Origin: Pseudocitrobacter faecalis
GTDB taxonomy: Bacteria > Pseudomonadota > Gammaproteobacteria > Enterobacterales > Enterobacteriaceae
Assembly: GCA_003315335.1 (NCBI GenBank)
Contig: QNRL01000002.1
Location: forward strand, 372,001 to 436,000
DNA length: 64,000 nucleotides
Direction of reading: 5' to 3'
The notes beneath the pieces were generated by a model. The model had not been told where the DNA came from. It was given only the letters and a program-made list of their open reading frames with translations, and ran no database searches. The translations under genes and the position numbers were made by a program. Within the stretch, counting starts at the first letter, position 1; every line of letters begins with the position of its first letter. Positions 48,997-62,262 of this stretch are shown here, one piece after another.

Positions 48997-49718
48997 TTAC
49001 CCTGAAAAATGTTTCTAAATGGTATGGTCAATTTCAGGTGCTGACCGACTGCTCCACCGAGGTGAAAAAAGGTGAAGTCGTGGTCGTCTGCGGCCCGTCA
49101 GGCTCCGGGAAATCGACGCTGATTAAAACGGTGAATGGCCTTGAGCCGGTACAGAAAGGCGAGATCCTGGTGAACGGGATTCAGGTTAACGATAAAAAAA
49201 CCAACCTTGCATCTCTGCGCTCGAAGGTTGGGATGGTGTTCCAGCATTTCGAGCTGTTCCCGCATTTGTCGATTATCGAAAACCTGACGCTGGCGCAGGT
49301 AAAAGTGCTGAAGCGCGATAAAGACGCCTCCCGCGAAAAAGGGCTAAAACTGCTGGAGCGCGTGGGCCTTTCCGCGCATGCCAATAAGTTCCCGTCCCAG
49401 CTTTCCGGCGGTCAGCAGCAACGTGTGGCGATCGCCCGCGCGCTGTGTATGGATCCGGTGGCGATGCTGTTTGATGAGCCGACTTCAGCGCTCGATCCTG
49501 AGATGATCAACGAAGTACTGGACGTTATGGTTGAACTGGCCAACGAAGGCATGACCATGATGGTGGTAACCCACGAAATGGGCTTTGCCCGTAAAGTGGC
49601 GAACCGGGTGATCTTTATGGATGAAGGGAAAATCGTTGAAGACTCCGAGAAAGAGGCCTTCTTCGCCAACCCGAAATCGGAACGCGCCAAAGACTTCCTC
49701 GCGAAAATTCTGCATTAA
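48993..49718 (+). CDS. gltL: Glutamate/aspartate ABC ATPase GltL
   Basis: 241 residues, E. coli length. Walker [11 protein letters not shown]-loop [10 protein letters not shown], signature [15 protein letters not shown], Walker [13 protein letters not shown], switch His in VVTHEMGF. It powers uptake through GltJK. Confidence 0.98.
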   Translation: MITLKNVSKWYGQFQVLTDCSTEVKKGEVVVVCGPSGSGKSTLIKTVNGLEPVQKGEILVNGIQVNDKKTNLASLRSKVGMVFQHFELFPHLSIIENLTLAQVKVLKRDKDASREKGLKLLERVGLSAHANKFPSQLSGGQQQRVAIARALCMDPVAMLFDEPTSALDPEMINEVLDVMVELANEGMTMMVVTHEMGFARKVANRVIFMDEGKIVEDSEKEAFFANPKSERAKDFLAKILH

Positions 49719-49724
49719 TCTTTT

Positions 49725-49760
49725 CGGCGCGTGCTTCAGAGTGCGCGCCGCTTCACGCTT
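49725..49760 (+). terminator. Hairpin after gltL
   Basis: CGGCGCG (49725-49731) pairs with CGCGCCG (49744-49750) around a 12-base loop; the following sequence is only weakly T-rich. A possible end of gltIJKL. Confidence 0.45.
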
Positions 49761-49840
49761 TTCTGCACATCTCCTCGAATGCATTGCCACGCAGCGCTAC
49801 CCTTGTCGCAAAAAAATACCTGACCAGACAAGGAGTAACT

Positions 49841-50776
49841 ATGGCAACCCCAATCATACTCGACTGCGACCCAGGACACGACGATGCCATTGCCATCGTG
49901 CTGGCCCTCGCCTCCCAGGAACTGGACGTCAAAGCCATTACCTCCTCCGCCGGAAACCAAACGCCGGACAAAACCCTGCGTAACGTGCTGCGCATGCTCA
50001 CGCTGCTGAAACGTACCGATATTCCGGTGGCGGGCGGTGCGATTAAGCCACTGATGCGTAAACTGATTATTGCCGATAATGTACACGGAGAAAGCGGTCT
50101 CGATGGCCCAACGCTGCCGGAACCCGGTTTTGCCCCGCTGAGTTGTACCGCCGTTGAGTTAATGGCGAAAACCCTGCGCGAATGCGACCAGCCGGTTACG
50201 ATTGTTTCCACCGGCCCACAAACGAATGTCGCCCTGCTGCTTAATAACCACCCGGAACTGCACGCGAAGATTGCGCAAATTGTGATTATGGGTGGGGCAA
50301 TGGGCCTCGGTAACTGGACGCCTGCCGCTGAATTCAATATCTATGTTGACCCGGAAGCGGCAGAAATTGTCTTCCAGTCTGGCATTCCGGTGGTGATGGC
50401 AGGTCTGGACGTCACCCACAAGGCGCAAATTCACATCGAAGATACGGAGCGATTCCGCGCCATTAATAACCCGGTTTCCACCATCGTTGCCGAGCTGCTC
50501 GATTTCTTCTTCGAGTATCACAAAGATGAGAAATGGGGCTTTGTCGGCGCGCCGCTGCACGATCCGTGCACCATCGCCTGGCTACTGAAACCCGAGCTGT
50601 TTACCACGGTAGAGCGTTGGGTTGGCGTGGAAACGCAGGGGAAATATACCCAGGGCATGACGTTGGTGGATTACTACTTCCTCACCGGCAATCAGCCAAA
50701 CGCGCGCGTGATGGTTGATGTGGATCGTCAGGGATTTGTAGATTTGCTGGCGGAAAGATTGGCATTCTACCAATAA
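49841..50776 (+). CDS. rihA: Pyrimidine-specific ribonucleoside hydrolase RihA
   Basis: 311 residues from ATG 49841 (AAGGAG upstream), E. coli length. Ca2+-binding [12 protein letters not shown] at the N terminus, VVIMGGAMG-type loop, and catalytic His in [10 protein letters not shown] near residue 240. It hydrolyses cytidine and uridine to base and ribose. An in-frame ATG at 49784 is not supported. Confidence 0.96.
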   Translation: MATPIILDCDPGHDDAIAIVLALASQELDVKAITSSAGNQTPDKTLRNVLRMLTLLKRTDIPVAGGAIKPLMRKLIIADNVHGESGLDGPTLPEPGFAPLSCTAVELMAKTLRECDQPVTIVSTGPQTNVALLLNNHPELHAKIAQIVIMGGAMGLGNWTPAAEFNIYVDPEAAEIVFQSGIPVVMAGLDVTHKAQIHIEDTERFRAINNPVSTIVAELLDFFFEYHKDEKWGFVGAPLHDPCTIAWLLKPELFTTVERWVGVETQGKYTQGMTLVDYYFLTGNQPNARVMVDVDRQGFVDLLAERLAFYQ

Positions 50777-50781
50777 AAAAT

Positions 50782-50855
50782 GCCCGGTGGCGCTTCGTTT
50801 ACCGGGCCTACGGAGAAGCCATATTGTAGGCCGGATAAGCGTAGCGCATCCGGCA
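50782..50855. repeat. REP/BIME pair between rihA and ybeL
   Basis: Two REP palindromes in opposite orientation: 50782-50813 (TGCCCGGTGGCGCTTCGTTT...GGGCCTAC) and 50826-50855 (GTAGGCCGGATAAGCGTAGC...CCGGC). They lie between convergent genes. Confidence 0.85.
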
Positions 50856-50862
50856 CACATCC

Positions 50863-51345
50863 TTAGGGCTCAAACGGCCTTCTCTGGAACTGATCATGCC
50901 CGCATTTCGGGCACAGTGGCAGCACGTCCGGCGTATATACCGCCAGGTGGAAGTGGCACTTCTCGCACACAAGATTGCCAAGCCCTACCACCTCTCCGCT
51001 GTGATACACGCCGTGGTGATTGAGATCCTGAAAGACTTCGCGCCATTCCAGCTGCGTTTTATCGGTGATATCCGCCAACTCCTGCCAGATACTCTCTTTG
51101 ATGACGCGTAAAAATACGCTGTCTTCTTCATCGTCCTGGCTTTCGCTGTAGCTCATAGCGAACTCTTCCAGGTCGCGCCTGACGGCACGAATCAGTTCGT
51201 CCACTTCCGTTCGCGTTAACTCGCCGGTCTGAATAACCCGCGCACGCGCCTGTTCCACCAGCGCATCGATATCACGCTCGCCGTTGCGTAGACGTTCGGT
51301 CAGCGTCGTCACCAGTTCGCGGTAAAATTGAGCAACCTTGTTCAT
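50863..51345 (-). CDS. ybeL: Zinc-ribbon protein YbeL (DUF1451)
   Basis: 160 residues, E. coli length. The N-terminal two thirds are charged and helical (possible coiled coil); the C terminus carries a zinc ribbon with CEKC near residue 128 and CPKC near 147. SD GGAAAC precedes the ATG. Function unknown. The hscC and ybeU-type genes that separate rihA and ybeL in E. coli K-12 are absent here. Confidence 0.92.
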   Translation of the reverse strand: MNKVAQFYRELVTTLTERLRNGERDIDALVEQARARVIQTGELTRTEVDELIRAVRRDLEEFAMSYSESQDDEEDSVFLRVIKESIWQELADITDKTQLEWREVFQDLNHHGVYHSGEVVGLGNLVCEKCHFHLAVYTPDVLPLCPKCGHDQFQRRPFEP

Positions 51346-51568
51346 TGTTTCCTCTCCCGGGCAGTTAACCTACTCTTATAATAGACCTTATTTCTTCACT
51401 ACTCTGTCAGCTACCCCACAGAGTTCGTAAATCCGTGTCCGGGCTTTTCATCGCCATAATGTGTGAAAGGCTGTTTTGACGATGCGCTTTGGGCTATGCT
51501 ATGCGGATCTGATTACCACATCCATTGGCTACATCGTAGCTGTATTGAAAACAGGACCACTGGCTGCC

Positions 51569-54151
51569 ATGCAAGAGCAATACCGCCCGGAAGAGATAGA
51601 ATCGAAAGTCCAGCAACATTGGGACGAGAAGCGTACCTTTGAAGTAACTGAAGACGAGAGCAAAGAGAAGTATTACTGCCTGTCGATGCTTCCTTATCCT
51701 TCTGGTCGACTACACATGGGCCACGTGCGTAACTACACCATCGGTGACGTGATCGCCCGTTATCAGCGCATGCTGGGCAAAAACGTGCTGCAACCGATCG
51801 GTTGGGATGCGTTCGGTCTGCCGGCAGAAGGTGCCGCGGTTAAAAACAATACGGCACCGGCTCCGTGGACGTATGACAATATCGCCTACATGAAAAACCA
51901 GCTCAAAATGCTGGGCTTCGGCTATGACTGGAGCCGCGAGCTGGCGACCTGTACCCCGGAATATTACCGTTGGGAGCAGAAATTCTTCACCGAACTGTAT
52001 AAAAAAGGCCTGGTCTACAAAAAAACCTCTGCGGTCAACTGGTGCCCGAACGACCAGACCGTACTGGCGAATGAACAGGTTATCGACGGCTGCTGCTGGC
52101 GCTGTGATACCAAAGTTGAGCGTAAAGAGATCCCGCAGTGGTTTATCAAAATCACCGCTTACGCTGACGAACTGCTGAACGATCTGGATACGCTGGATCA
52201 CTGGCCTGACACGGTGAAAACCATGCAGCGCAACTGGATTGGCCGTTCCGAAGGTGTGGAAATCTCCTTCGACGTAAACGACTACGCCGATAAGCTGACC
52301 GTCTACACTACCCGTCCAGACACCTTTATGGGTTGTACTTACCTGGCTGTCGCCGCAGGCCACCCGCTGGCTCAGCAGGCTGCTGCCAACAACCCGACGC
52401 TGGCGGCTTTCGTTGATGAATGCCGTAACACCAAAGTGGCCGAAGCCGATATGGCGACCATGGAGAAAAAAGGCGTCGACACCGGCTTTAAAGCGATTCA
52501 TCCGCTGACCGGCGAAGCCATTCCGGTTTGGGCGGCTAACTTTGTTCTGATGGAATACGGCACGGGCGCGGTCATGGCCGTTCCGGGTCACGATCAGCGC
52601 GACTATGAGTTCGCTACCAAATACGGTCTGAACATCAAGCCGGTTATCCTGGCGGCAGACGGTTCGAAACCGGATCTCTCCGAGCAGGCGCTGACCGAAA
52701 AAGGCACCCTGTTCAACTCCGGCGAATTCGACGGTCTGAGCTATGAAGACGGCTTTAACGCCATCGCCGACAAACTGGCCTCAATGGGCGTGGGCGAACG
52801 TAAAGTGAACTACCGTCTGCGCGACTGGGGTGTTTCCCGTCAACGTTACTGGGGCGCGCCGATTCCGATGGTAACCCTGGAAGATGGCACCGTTATTCCA
52901 ACGCCAGAAGATCAGCTGCCGGTTATTCTGCCGGAAGATGTGGTTATGGACGGCATCACCAGCCCAATCAAAGCTGACCCTGAGTGGGCGAAAACCACCG
53001 TTAACGGTCAGCCTGCGCTGCGTGAAACCGACACCTTTGACACCTTTATGGAATCTTCCTGGTACTACGCGCGTTACACCTGCCCGCAGTATCAGGAAGG
53101 CATGCTGGATTCCGATGCGGCCAACTACTGGCTGCCGGTAGATATCTACATTGGCGGTATCGAACACGCCATCATGCACCTGCTCTACTTCCGCTTCTTC
53201 CACAAACTGATGCGCGATGCAGGCATGGTGAACTCTGACGAACCGGCTAAACAGTTGCTGTGTCAGGGCATGGTGCTGGCTGATGCCTTCTACTATGTTG
53301 GCGAGAACGGTGAGCGTAACTGGGTTTCTCCGGTTGATGCTATCGTTGAACGTGACGAGAAAGGTCGTATCGTGAAAGCGAAGGACGCGGCAGGCCATGA
53401 GCTGGTGTATACCGGCATGAGCAAAATGTCCAAGTCCAAAAACAACGGTATCGACCCGCAGGTGATGGTTGAGCGCTACGGCGCAGACACCGTGCGTCTG
53501 TTCATGATGTTTGCATCCCCGGCGGATATGACCCTGGAATGGCAGGAATCCGGCGTCGAAGGGGCTAATCGCTTCCTGAAACGTGTCTGGAAACTGGTTT
53601 ACGAGCACACCTCTCAGGGCCCGGTTGCGGCACTGAATGTCGATGCGCTGAGCGAAGATCAACAAGCGCTGCGCCGTGACGTTCATAAAACTATCGCCAA
53701 AGTCACCGATGATATCGGTCGTCGTCAGACCTTCAACACCGCGATCGCGGCGATCATGGAGCTGATGAACAAACTGGCAAAAGCCCCGGTAGAAGGTGAG
53801 CAGGATCGCGCCCTGATGCAGGAAGCGCTGCTGGCGGTTGTGCGTATGCTCAACCCGTTCACGCCGCACGCCAGCTTCACCCTGTGGCGTGAGCTGGGCG
53901 GTGAAGGCGATATCGACAACGCACCGTGGCCGGTGGCTGACGAAAAAGCGATGGTAGAAAACACCACGCTGGTCGTCGTCCAGGTGAACGGTAAAGTACG
54001 CGGTAAAATCACCGTGGCCGTTGACGCGACCGAAGAACAGGTGCGTGAACGTGCAGGCCAGGAACACCTGGTCGCGAAATACCTTGATGGCGTTACCGTG
54101 CGTAAAGTGATTTACGTGCCGGGTAAACTCCTTAACCTGGTCGTGGGCTAA
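51569..54151 (+). CDS. leuS: Leucyl-tRNA synthetase
   Basis: 860 residues from ATG 51569 ([14 protein letters not shown]), E. coli length; the frame runs further upstream to 51476 without support. Class I synthetase: HIGH motif as [13 protein letters not shown] near residue 45, CP1 editing domain (about 225-415, [35 protein letters not shown]), and KMSKS in [10 protein letters not shown] near 620. First gene of leuS-lptE-holA-nadD. Confidence 0.98.
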   Translation: MQEQYRPEEIESKVQQHWDEKRTFEVTEDESKEKYYCLSMLPYPSGRLHMGHVRNYTIGDVIARYQRMLGKNVLQPIGWDAFGLPAEGAAVKNNTAPAPWTYDNIAYMKNQLKMLGFGYDWSRELATCTPEYYRWEQKFFTELYKKGLVYKKTSAVNWCPNDQTVLANEQVIDGCCWRCDTKVERKEIPQWFIKITAYADELLNDLDTLDHWPDTVKTMQRNWIGRSEGVEISFDVNDYADKLTVYTTRPDTFMGCTYLAVAAGHPLAQQAAANNPTLAAFVDECRNTKVAEADMATMEKKGVDTGFKAIHPLTGEAIPVWAANFVLMEYGTGAVMAVPGHDQRDYEFATKYGLNIKPVILAADGSKPDLSEQALTEKGTLFNSGEFDGLSYEDGFNAIADKLASMGVGERKVNYRLRDWGVSRQRYWGAPIPMVTLEDGTVIPTPEDQLPVILPEDVVMDGITSPIKADPEWAKTTVNGQPALRETDTFDTFMESSWYYARYTCPQYQEGMLDSDAANYWLPVDIYIGGIEHAIMHLLYFRFFHKLMRDAGMVNSDEPAKQLLCQGMVLADAFYYVGENGERNWVSPVDAIVERDEKGRIVKAKDAAGHELVYTGMSKMSKSKNNGIDPQVMVERYGADTVRLFMMFASPADMTLEWQESGVEGANRFLKRVWKLVYEHTSQGPVAALNVDALSEDQQALRRDVHKTIAKVTDDIGRRQTFNTAIAAIMELMNKLAKAPVEGEQDRALMQEALLAVVRMLNPFTPHASFTLWRELGGEGDIDNAPWPVADEKAMVENTTLVVVQVNGKVRGKITVAVDATEEQVRERAGQEHLVAKYLDGVTVRKVIYVPGKLLNLVVG

Positions 54152-54165
54152 GCGCGGGAGGAAGC

Positions 54166-54747
54166 GTGCGATATCTGACAACTTTGTTGTTATCTTTGGC
54201 GGTGCTGGTCACCGCCGGATGCGGCTGGCACTTGCGTAGTACGACGCAGGTGCCCAGCGAAATGAAAACGATGATCTTCCAGTCCGGCGATCCGAACGGC
54301 CCGTTAAGCCGTGCGGTGCGTAATCAGCTGCGTCTGAACGACATCACCCTGCTGGAAGACAGCACTCTGCGTAAAGACGTACCGTCGCTGCGTATTATCA
54401 GCTCCGGCATTTCGAAAGATACGGCATCCGTGTTCCAGAACGGGCAGACGGCGGAATACCAGATGGTATTAACTGTGCGTGCGTCGGTGCTGATCCCGGG
54501 TCAGGATATCTTCCCGATCTCGACCAAAGTGTACCGTTCGTTCTTCGATAACCCGCAGCGTGCGCTGGCGAAAGATGCCGAGCAGACGATTATCATCAAC
54601 GAAATGTACGATAAAGCGGCTGAACAGCTGATCCGTAAACTGCCGAGCGTACACATCGCCGACAGTAAAACGGCGCCAGATACCGTACCAATGGCGGAAG
54701 AATCGCCGATTGGCCCTGGCCGCGTCTCCACCACTCTGGGTAACTGA
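54166..54747 (+). CDS. lptE: LPS-assembly lipoprotein LptE
   Basis: 193 residues from GTG 54166 with SD GGGAGGAA; equals E. coli RlpB/LptE. Lipoprotein signal with lipobox VTAGC (Cys19), then a domain that plugs LptD in the outer membrane and binds LPS. It starts 14 bases after leuS; its stop TGA overlaps the holA ATG. Confidence 0.96.
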   Translation: MRYLTTLLLSLAVLVTAGCGWHLRSTTQVPSEMKTMIFQSGDPNGPLSRAVRNQLRLNDITLLEDSTLRKDVPSLRIISSGISKDTASVFQNGQTAEYQMVLTVRASVLIPGQDIFPISTKVYRSFFDNPQRALAKDAEQTIIINEMYDKAAEQLIRKLPSVHIADSKTAPDTVPMAEESPIGPGRVSTTLGN

Positions 54748-55778
54748 TGATTCGGTTGTATCCAGAACAACTCCGCGCGCAGCTCTCTGAAGGGCTGCGC
54801 GCGGCGTATCTGCTGCTCGGTAACGATCCGTTACTGCTTCAGGAGAGCCAGGACGCCGTGCGCCATGCGGCTACTGAACAGGGCTTTATCGAGCATCACA
54901 CCTTTTCCCTCGACGCCAGCACCGACTGGAACGAGATCTTCTCGCTAAGCCAGGCACTGAGCCTGTTCTCCAGCCGCCAGACGCTGTTACTGCTGCTGCC
55001 GGAAAACGGCCCGAATGCTGCGATCAACGAACAGTTAACGCGCCTGGTTTCTCTGCTGCATGACGATCTGTTGCTCATTATACGCGGTAACAAACTCACC
55101 AAAGCGCAGGAAAATGCCGCATGGGTGAGCACTCTTGCCAGCAATGCCGTTCAGGTAAGCTGTCAGACGCCAGAGCAAGCCCAGCTTCCCCGCTGGCTGG
55201 CGACGCGCGCGAAACAGCTCAATATTCAGTTGGATGAACCGGCCAGCCAGCTATTGTGTTACTGCTACGAAGGCAACCTGTTGGCGTTGTCACAGGCGCT
55301 GGAACGCTTATCGCTGCTGTGGCCGGACGGTAAACTGACTCTGCCACGCGTGGAACAGGCGGTGAATGATGCCGCGCACTTTACGCCCTTCCACTGGGTT
55401 GATGCCCTGCTGGCGGGAAAAAGCAAACGTGCCCTGCATATCCTGCAACAGCTGCGGCTTGAAGGCAGTGAGCCGGTCATTTTGCTGCGTACGCTGCAAC
55501 GCGAACTGCTGCTACTGGTGAACATCAAGCGCCAGAGCGCTCATACGCCGCTGCGCGCACTGTTTGATAAACATCGCGTCTGGCAGAATCGCCGTGGTCT
55601 GGTGGGCGACGCGATTAATCGCTTGAGCGGTGACCAGTTACGTCAGGCGGTCACCCTGCTGACGCGTGCGGAACTTACTTTGAAGCAGGATTTCGGTCAG
55701 TCTGTGTGGGCTGAACTGGAAAGCCTGTCGCTACTGCTTTGCCATAAAGCCTTAGCCGACGTATTTATTGACGGATAA
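54747..55778 (+). CDS. holA: DNA polymerase III delta subunit
   Basis: 343 residues, E. coli length. Clamp-loader delta with an AAA+-like fold but no functional Walker A; N terminus [20 protein letters not shown]. It opens the beta clamp in the gamma complex. Coupled to lptE by an overlapping stop/start. Confidence 0.97.
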   Translation: MIRLYPEQLRAQLSEGLRAAYLLLGNDPLLLQESQDAVRHAATEQGFIEHHTFSLDASTDWNEIFSLSQALSLFSSRQTLLLLLPENGPNAAINEQLTRLVSLLHDDLLLIIRGNKLTKAQENAAWVSTLASNAVQVSCQTPEQAQLPRWLATRAKQLNIQLDEPASQLLCYCYEGNLLALSQALERLSLLWPDGKLTLPRVEQAVNDAAHFTPFHWVDALLAGKSKRALHILQQLRLEGSEPVILLRTLQRELLLLVNIKRQSAHTPLRALFDKHRVWQNRRGLVGDAINRLSGDQLRQAVTLLTRAELTLKQDFGQSVWAELESLSLLLCHKALADVFIDG

Positions 55779-55779
55779 T

Positions 55780-56421
55780 ATGACTAAGCTCCAGGCACTG
55801 TTTGGCGGTACTTTCGATCCCATTCATTATGGTCATCTGAAGCCAGTAGAAATTCTGGCAAATCAGATAGGGTTATCGCGCATAATTATTATGCCAAATA
55901 ACGTGCCGCCGCACCGTCCGCAGCCAGAAGCCACCAGCGATCAACGCAAACATATGGTGGAACTGGCGATTGCCGATAAACCGTTATTTGTGCTGGACGA
56001 ACGTGAGCTGCGCCGCGATATGCCGTCTTATACGGCGCAAACCTTACAGGAGTGGCGTCAGGAGGAAGGGCCGGAAACGCCGCTGGCGTTTATCATCGGA
56101 CAGGATTCCTTACTGACGTTTCCCACCTGGCACCAGTACGAAACCATTCTGGATAACGCGCATCTGATTGTCACGCGTCGGCCCGGCTACCCAATGACGA
56201 TGAAGCAGCCGGAGCATCAGCAGTGGCTGGATGACCGACTGACGCTGCGCTCGGAAGATCTGCACGCACTGCCTGCGGGGAAAATCTTCCTCGCCGAGAC
56301 GCCGTGGTTTGATATCTCCGCCACCATCATTCGCGAACGATTACAAAACGGCGAATCCTGCGACGAAATGATGCCCGCACCGGTGCTGGAATACATCATG
56401 CAGCAGGGCTTGTACCGCTAA
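55780..56421 (+). CDS. nadD: Nicotinate-nucleotide adenylyltransferase
   Basis: 213 residues from ATG 55780, the E. coli length; an in-frame TTG at 55768 is unlikely. Nucleotidyltransferase motifs: [18 protein letters not shown] near the N terminus and [13 protein letters not shown] near residue 185. It makes deamido-NAD. It starts one base after holA and its 3' end overlaps the convergent cobD by 26 bases. Confidence 0.97.
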   Translation: MTKLQALFGGTFDPIHYGHLKPVEILANQIGLSRIIIMPNNVPPHRPQPEATSDQRKHMVELAIADKPLFVLDERELRRDMPSYTAQTLQEWRQEEGPETPLAFIIGQDSLLTFPTWHQYETILDNAHLIVTRRPGYPMTMKQPEHQQWLDDRLTLRSEDLHALPAGKIFLAETPWFDISATIIRERLQNGESCDEMMPAPVLEYIMQQGLYR

Positions 56422-57490
56422 ATACCTCTTTCAACGCCTGGCACAGCCGGGCGTTTTCTTCCCGACTGCGAATCGCCACGCGATAATAACGCCCGTCCAG
56501 CCCCGGATAATTCGCACAGCTACGAATGAGCACATGACGCGTCAGCAGCGCCTGCTGTAAATCCAGGCCCGGAATATTACAGCGTAAAAACAGGTAGTTC
56601 GCGCGCCCTTCCCAGACCGTCAGCGCGGAAAAGTCACGCAGCCGCGACAGCAACGCCGCTCTTTCCTTCGCCAGCCACTGCCAGGTTGCCTGCTGATATG
56701 CACGATCGTGCAGAACCATTTCGCCCGCCAACGCCGCAAATGCATTGATAGACCAGGGCATCTGGCGTTGACGTAATCGCGCCACGGCGTCAGCGTCGCT
56801 GTTCAGCAAATACCCCAGACGCAGCCCCGGAATGGCATAAAATTTGGTTAGCGAGCGCAGCACCCAAACATGCGGGTTATTCTCCAGGTGCGGGATCAGC
56901 CCTGGCTCGTCAGGAAGGAAATCAAGAAACGCCTCATCCACCACCAACGTTATCGACAGCGCCCGACAGCGTTCCATAATCGCCGCCAATAATGATGCAT
57001 CAGGATAAAGCCCGGTCGGGTTATTCGGCGTACACAGAAACAGGCAATCCAGCTCAGCGGTCAGTGCCGGAAGCAAGCGTTCGGTAAGCTGCCAGCTCTC
57101 GTCTTCGCACAGGGAAAATTCGCTGATCTGACAACCGATCTGCGCCAGCGCGCGTCGATATTCCGCAAAACCCGGCGTCACCAGCATGGCTCGCTGCGGT
57201 TGAAGCCCCTGCGCCAGCGTATAAATGGATTCCGTTTCGCCATTACCGGCCAGAACCCACTCAACGGGAACCTCATGGTGCGCCGCCAGTTGCTGATGCA
57301 GACGCTGATACTCCACATCCGGATAGCGTTCCGCCACACCAATTTGCGCAAACAACGCCTGTTTGAGCGTCTCCGGCATACCCAACGGATTAATATTCGC
57401 GCTAAAATCAACGAGCAAAGCGGGTTCAATGCCCAGCAACTGCGCCGCCTCGCGAATATTACCGCCGTGCGTGCTGGTAAGCTTAGCCAT
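56396..57490 (-). CDS. cobD: L-threonine-O-3-phosphate decarboxylase (cobalamin synthesis)
   Basis: 364 residues, a PLP-dependent class I/II aminotransferase fold, the Salmonella CobD length. PLP lysine in [17 protein letters not shown] near residue 215, Asn in CTPNNPTG and Asp in [11 protein letters not shown]. It makes (R)-1-amino-2-propanol phosphate for the cobamide nucleotide loop. Histidinol-phosphate aminotransferase is the look-alike, but placement next to cobC decides. Divergent from cobC (60-base gap), as in Salmonella; E. coli K-12 lacks it here. Confidence 0.92.
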   Translation of the reverse strand: MAKLTSTHGGNIREAAQLLGIEPALLVDFSANINPLGMPETLKQALFAQIGVAERYPDVEYQRLHQQLAAHHEVPVEWVLAGNGETESIYTLAQGLQPQRAMLVTPGFAEYRRALAQIGCQISEFSLCEDESWQLTERLLPALTAELDCLFLCTPNNPTGLYPDASLLAAIMERCRALSITLVVDEAFLDFLPDEPGLIPHLENNPHVWVLRSLTKFYAIPGLRLGYLLNSDADAVARLRQRQMPWSINAFAALAGEMVLHDRAYQQATWQWLAKERAALLSRLRDFSALTVWEGRANYLFLRCNIPGLDLQQALLTRHVLIRSCANYPGLDGRYYRVAIRSREENARLCQALKEVFSGTSPAA

Positions 57491-57550
57491 GATACTTCTC
57501 CGCCAAAAAGCAGTATCTTACTTCAGTTTGTTGATTCAGGGAGAAACACA

Positions 57551-58737
<1,187 letters not shown>

Positions 58738-58740
58738 GTT

Positions 58741-59208
58741 GTGAAGCTGCAGTTGGTCGCCGTCGGCACCAAAATGCCGGATTGGGTACAAACCGGGTTT
58801 ACCGAATATCTGCGCCGTTTTCCGAAAGACATGCCGTTTGAGCTGGTAGAAATTCCTGCCGGTAAGCGCGGTAAGAATGCGGACATCAAACGTATTCTCG
58901 ATAAAGAAGGCGAGCTGATGCTCGCCGCCGCCGGTAAAAATCGCATTGTCACGCTCGATATTCCCGGCAAACCGTGGGATACGCCCCATCTGGCGGTCGA
59001 ACTGGAGCGCTGGAAGCAGGATGGCCGCGACGTCAGCCTGCTGATTGGCGGGCCTGAGGGGCTTTCTCCGGCCTGTAAAGCCGCCGCTGAACAGAGCTGG
59101 TCGCTTTCGAACCTCACGATGCCGCACCCGCTGGTGCGCGTGCTGGTCGCCGAGAGTCTGTACCGGGCGTGGAGCATCACCACCAACCACCCTTACCACC
59201 GCGAGTAA
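58741..59208 (+). CDS. rlmH: 23S rRNA pseudouridine-1915 N3-methyltransferase
   Basis: 155 residues from GTG 58741; E. coli length. SPOUT fold: [14 protein letters not shown] forms the knot and SAM site; the C terminus [20 protein letters not shown] is conserved. It modifies 70S ribosomes at position 1915. Three bases after rsfS. Confidence 0.97.
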   Translation: MKLQLVAVGTKMPDWVQTGFTEYLRRFPKDMPFELVEIPAGKRGKNADIKRILDKEGELMLAAAGKNRIVTLDIPGKPWDTPHLAVELERWKQDGRDVSLLIGGPEGLSPACKAAAEQSWSLSNLTMPHPLVRVLVAESLYRAWSITTNHPYHRE

Positions 59209-59235
59209 TGATGACCAGGGTAAATTAAGCAGCGA

Positions 59236-61137
59236 ATGAAACTACAGAATTCTTTTCGCGACTATTCGGCTGAGTCTGCGCTGTTTGTGCGCCGGGCGCT
59301 GGTCGCCTTTACGGGGATTTTGCTGCTTACCGGCGTGCTGATCGCTAACCTCTATAATCTGCAGATTGTCCGTTTTACCGATTATCAAACCCGTTCCAAC
59401 GAGAACCGCATCAAACTTGTGCCAATAGCGCCAAGCCGCGGCATTATCTACGATCGCAACGGTACCCCGCTGGCGCTCAACCGCACTATCTACCAACTGG
59501 AGATGATGCCGGAAAAAGTCGACAGCGTGCAGGACACACTCGAAGCGCTGCGCGGCGTAGTCGATCTCAACGATGATGATATCGCCAATTTCAAAAAGGA
59601 GCGTTCACGCTCGCATCGTTTTACCTCTATCCCGGTGAAAACTAATCTGACGGAAGTGCAGGTGGCGCGCTTTGCGGTGAATCAGTACCGCTTCCCGGGC
59701 GTGGAGGTGAAAGGCTATAAACGCCGCTACTATCCGTTTGGTTCTGCCCTCACCCACGTCATCGGCTACGTCTCAAAAATTAACGATAAAGACGTTGATC
59801 GACTCGACAAAGACGGCAAACTCGCTAACTACGCGGCAACCCATGATATCGGAAAGCTCGGTATCGAACGCTATTATGAAGATGTGCTACACGGTCAGAC
59901 CGGATATGAAGAAGTTGAGGTCAACAACCGTGGGCGCGTTATCCGACAGCTGAAGGAAGTGCCGCCGCAGGCCGGGCACGATATCTACCTGACGCTCGAT
60001 CTTAAGCTGCAACAGTACATTGAAACGCTGCTGGCCGGCAGCCGTGCGGCCGTTGTGGTTACCGACCCACGCACCGGCGGTATTCTGGCGCTGGTTTCCA
60101 TGCCAAGCTACGATCCAAACCTGTTTGTGGACGGTATCTCCAGCAAAGACTATTCCGGGTTGCTAAACGATCCGAATACACCGCTGGTTAACCGCGCCAC
60201 CCAGGGCGTTTATCCGCCGGCCTCTACCGTTAAACCCTATGTGTCCGTATCCGCCCTCAGCGCAGGCGTGATAACCCGCAATACCAGCCTGTTTGACCCC
60301 GGTTGGTGGCAGTTGCCGGGCTCAGAAAAACGCTATCGTGACTGGAAAAAATGGGGTCACGGCCACCTCAACGTGACGAAAGCGCTGGAAGAATCCGCGG
60401 ATACCTTCTTCTATCAGGTCGCCTATGACATGGGTATTGACCGCCTGTCCGAGTGGATGGGGAAATTTGGTTATGGCCATTACACGGGTATCGACCTTGC
60501 GGAAGAGCGTTCCGGTAACATGCCGACCCGCGAGTGGAAGCAGAAGCGCTTCAAAAAGCCGTGGTATCAGGGCGACACCATTCCGGTCGGTATCGGCCAG
60601 GGCTACTGGACGGCAACGCCGATTCAGATGAGCAAAGCGCTGATGATCCTGATTAACGATGGCGTCGTGAAAGTACCGCATCTGTTGATGAGCACCACCG
60701 AAGCCGGGAAACAGATCCCCTGGGAGCAGCCACATGAACCGCCGGTAGGCGATATTCATTCCGGTTTCTGGGAAATCGCCAAAGATGGAATGTATGGCGT
60801 CGCCAACCGTGGCAACGGTACTGCGCATAAATACTTTGCCAGCGCGCCGTATAAAATTGCGGCTAAGTCCGGTACCGCACAGGTATTCGGCCTCAAAGCG
60901 AATGAAACTTATAACGCGCATAAAATTGCCGAACGTCTGCGCGACCATAAACTGATGACCGCCTTCGCACCGTACAACGATCCGAAAGTCGCCGTTGCCA
61001 TTATTCTGGAGAACGGCGGCGCAGGCCCGGCGGTGGGGACGATTATGCGTCAAATTCTCGACCACATTATGCTTGGCGATAACAACACCGAATTGCCAGC
61101 CGAAAATCCGGCCGCAACGGCGGCGGAGGACCAATAA
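59236..61137 (+). CDS. mrdA: Penicillin-binding protein 2
   Basis: 633 residues, E. coli length. One N-terminal membrane anchor (about 22-42), pedestal/dimerisation domain, and transpeptidase domain with Ser330 in [10 protein letters not shown], SxN in EESADTFFY and KTGT-type KSGTAQ near 545. Elongation-specific peptidoglycan transpeptidase; with RodA it builds the side wall. Confidence 0.97.
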   Translation: MKLQNSFRDYSAESALFVRRALVAFTGILLLTGVLIANLYNLQIVRFTDYQTRSNENRIKLVPIAPSRGIIYDRNGTPLALNRTIYQLEMMPEKVDSVQDTLEALRGVVDLNDDDIANFKKERSRSHRFTSIPVKTNLTEVQVARFAVNQYRFPGVEVKGYKRRYYPFGSALTHVIGYVSKINDKDVDRLDKDGKLANYAATHDIGKLGIERYYEDVLHGQTGYEEVEVNNRGRVIRQLKEVPPQAGHDIYLTLDLKLQQYIETLLAGSRAAVVVTDPRTGGILALVSMPSYDPNLFVDGISSKDYSGLLNDPNTPLVNRATQGVYPPASTVKPYVSVSALSAGVITRNTSLFDPGWWQLPGSEKRYRDWKKWGHGHLNVTKALEESADTFFYQVAYDMGIDRLSEWMGKFGYGHYTGIDLAEERSGNMPTREWKQKRFKKPWYQGDTIPVGIGQGYWTATPIQMSKALMILINDGVVKVPHLLMSTTEAGKQIPWEQPHEPPVGDIHSGFWEIAKDGMYGVANRGNGTAHKYFASAPYKIAAKSGTAQVFGLKANETYNAHKIAERLRDHKLMTAFAPYNDPKVAVAIILENGGAGPAVGTIMRQILDHIMLGDNNTELPAENPAATAAEDQ

Positions 61138-61139
61138 AC

Positions 61140-62252
61140 ATGACGGATAATCCGAACAAAAAATCGCTGTGGGATAAAATCCACATCGATCCGGCCATGA
61201 TGCTGATCCTGCTGGCGCTGCTGACCTACAGTTCGTTGGTCATCTGGAGCGCCAGCGGCCAGGACATCGGCATGATGGAGCGTAAAATCGGCCAGATTGC
61301 CATGGGTCTGGTGATCATGGTGGTGATGGCGCAAATCCCGCCGCGCGTGTATGAAGGATGGGCGCCCTGGCTCTATATCTTCTGTATTATTTTGTTGGTG
61401 GCGGTCGATGCTTTCGGTGCTATCTCTAAAGGCGCGCAACGTTGGCTCGATCTTGGTATTGTGCGCTTCCAGCCGTCAGAAATTGCCAAAATTGCAGTGC
61501 CCCTGATGGTTGCGCGCTTTATCAACCGTGATGTCTGCCCACCGTCGTTGAAAAATACGGGTATCGCGCTGATACTCATCTTCATGCCCACGCTGCTGGT
61601 CGCGGCGCAGCCTGACCTCGGCACGTCAATACTGGTTCTGCTCTCCGGTTTATTTGTGCTGTTCCTCTCCGGTCTGAGCTGGCGGCTTATCGGCATCGCC
61701 GTCGTTCTTATTGCCGCCTTTATTCCAATATTGTGGTTCTTCCTGATGCACGACTATCAACGTCAGCGTGTCATGATGCTGCTCGATCCGGAGTCAGATC
61801 CGCTTGGCGCGGGCTATCATATTATTCAGTCTAAAATTGCGATAGGCTCCGGCGGCCTGCGTGGGAAAGGCTGGCTGCACGGCACCCAGTCGCAGCTGGA
61901 ATTTCTGCCTGAACGTCACACCGACTTTATCTTCGCCGTTCTGGCGGAAGAACTGGGGCTGATTGGCATTCTGGTTTTGCTGGCGCTGTACGTGCTGCTG
62001 ATTATGCGCGGGCTGTGGATTGCCGCCCAGGCGCAAACCACCTTTGGCCGCGTCATGGCCGGTGGCCTGATGCTGATTTTATTCGTTTATGTCTTTGTAA
62101 ATATTGGTATGGTAAGTGGCATCCTTCCGGTGGTGGGCGTTCCGCTGCCGCTGGTCAGCTACGGGGGCTCGGCCCTTATTGTACTGATGGCCGGGTTCGG
62201 TATCGTCATGTCGATACACACCCACAGAAAAATGTTGTCGAAAAGCGTCTAA
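61140..62252 (+). CDS. mrdB: RodA, SEDS peptidoglycan glycosyltransferase
   Basis: 370 residues, E. coli length, ten membrane helices. SEDS motifs: [48 protein letters not shown] (catalytic Asp region) and [14 protein letters not shown]. Two bases after mrdA; acts as a complex with PBP2. Confidence 0.97.
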   Translation: MTDNPNKKSLWDKIHIDPAMMLILLALLTYSSLVIWSASGQDIGMMERKIGQIAMGLVIMVVMAQIPPRVYEGWAPWLYIFCIILLVAVDAFGAISKGAQRWLDLGIVRFQPSEIAKIAVPLMVARFINRDVCPPSLKNTGIALILIFMPTLLVAAQPDLGTSILVLLSGLFVLFLSGLSWRLIGIAVVLIAAFIPILWFFLMHDYQRQRVMMLLDPESDPLGAGYHIIQSKIAIGSGGLRGKGWLHGTQSQLEFLPERHTDFIFAVLAEELGLIGILVLLALYVLLIMRGLWIAAQAQTTFGRVMAGGLMLILFVYVFVNIGMVSGILPVVGVPLPLVSYGGSALIVLMAGFGIVMSIHTHRKMLSKSV

Positions 62253-62262
62253 GAGGTGCTCA

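Noticed and set aside
52781-54181. 466-residue ORF on the minus strand opposite leuS
   Set aside because: A shadow of a highly codon-biased gene; His/Arg/Phe/Val-rich composition without domain motifs.
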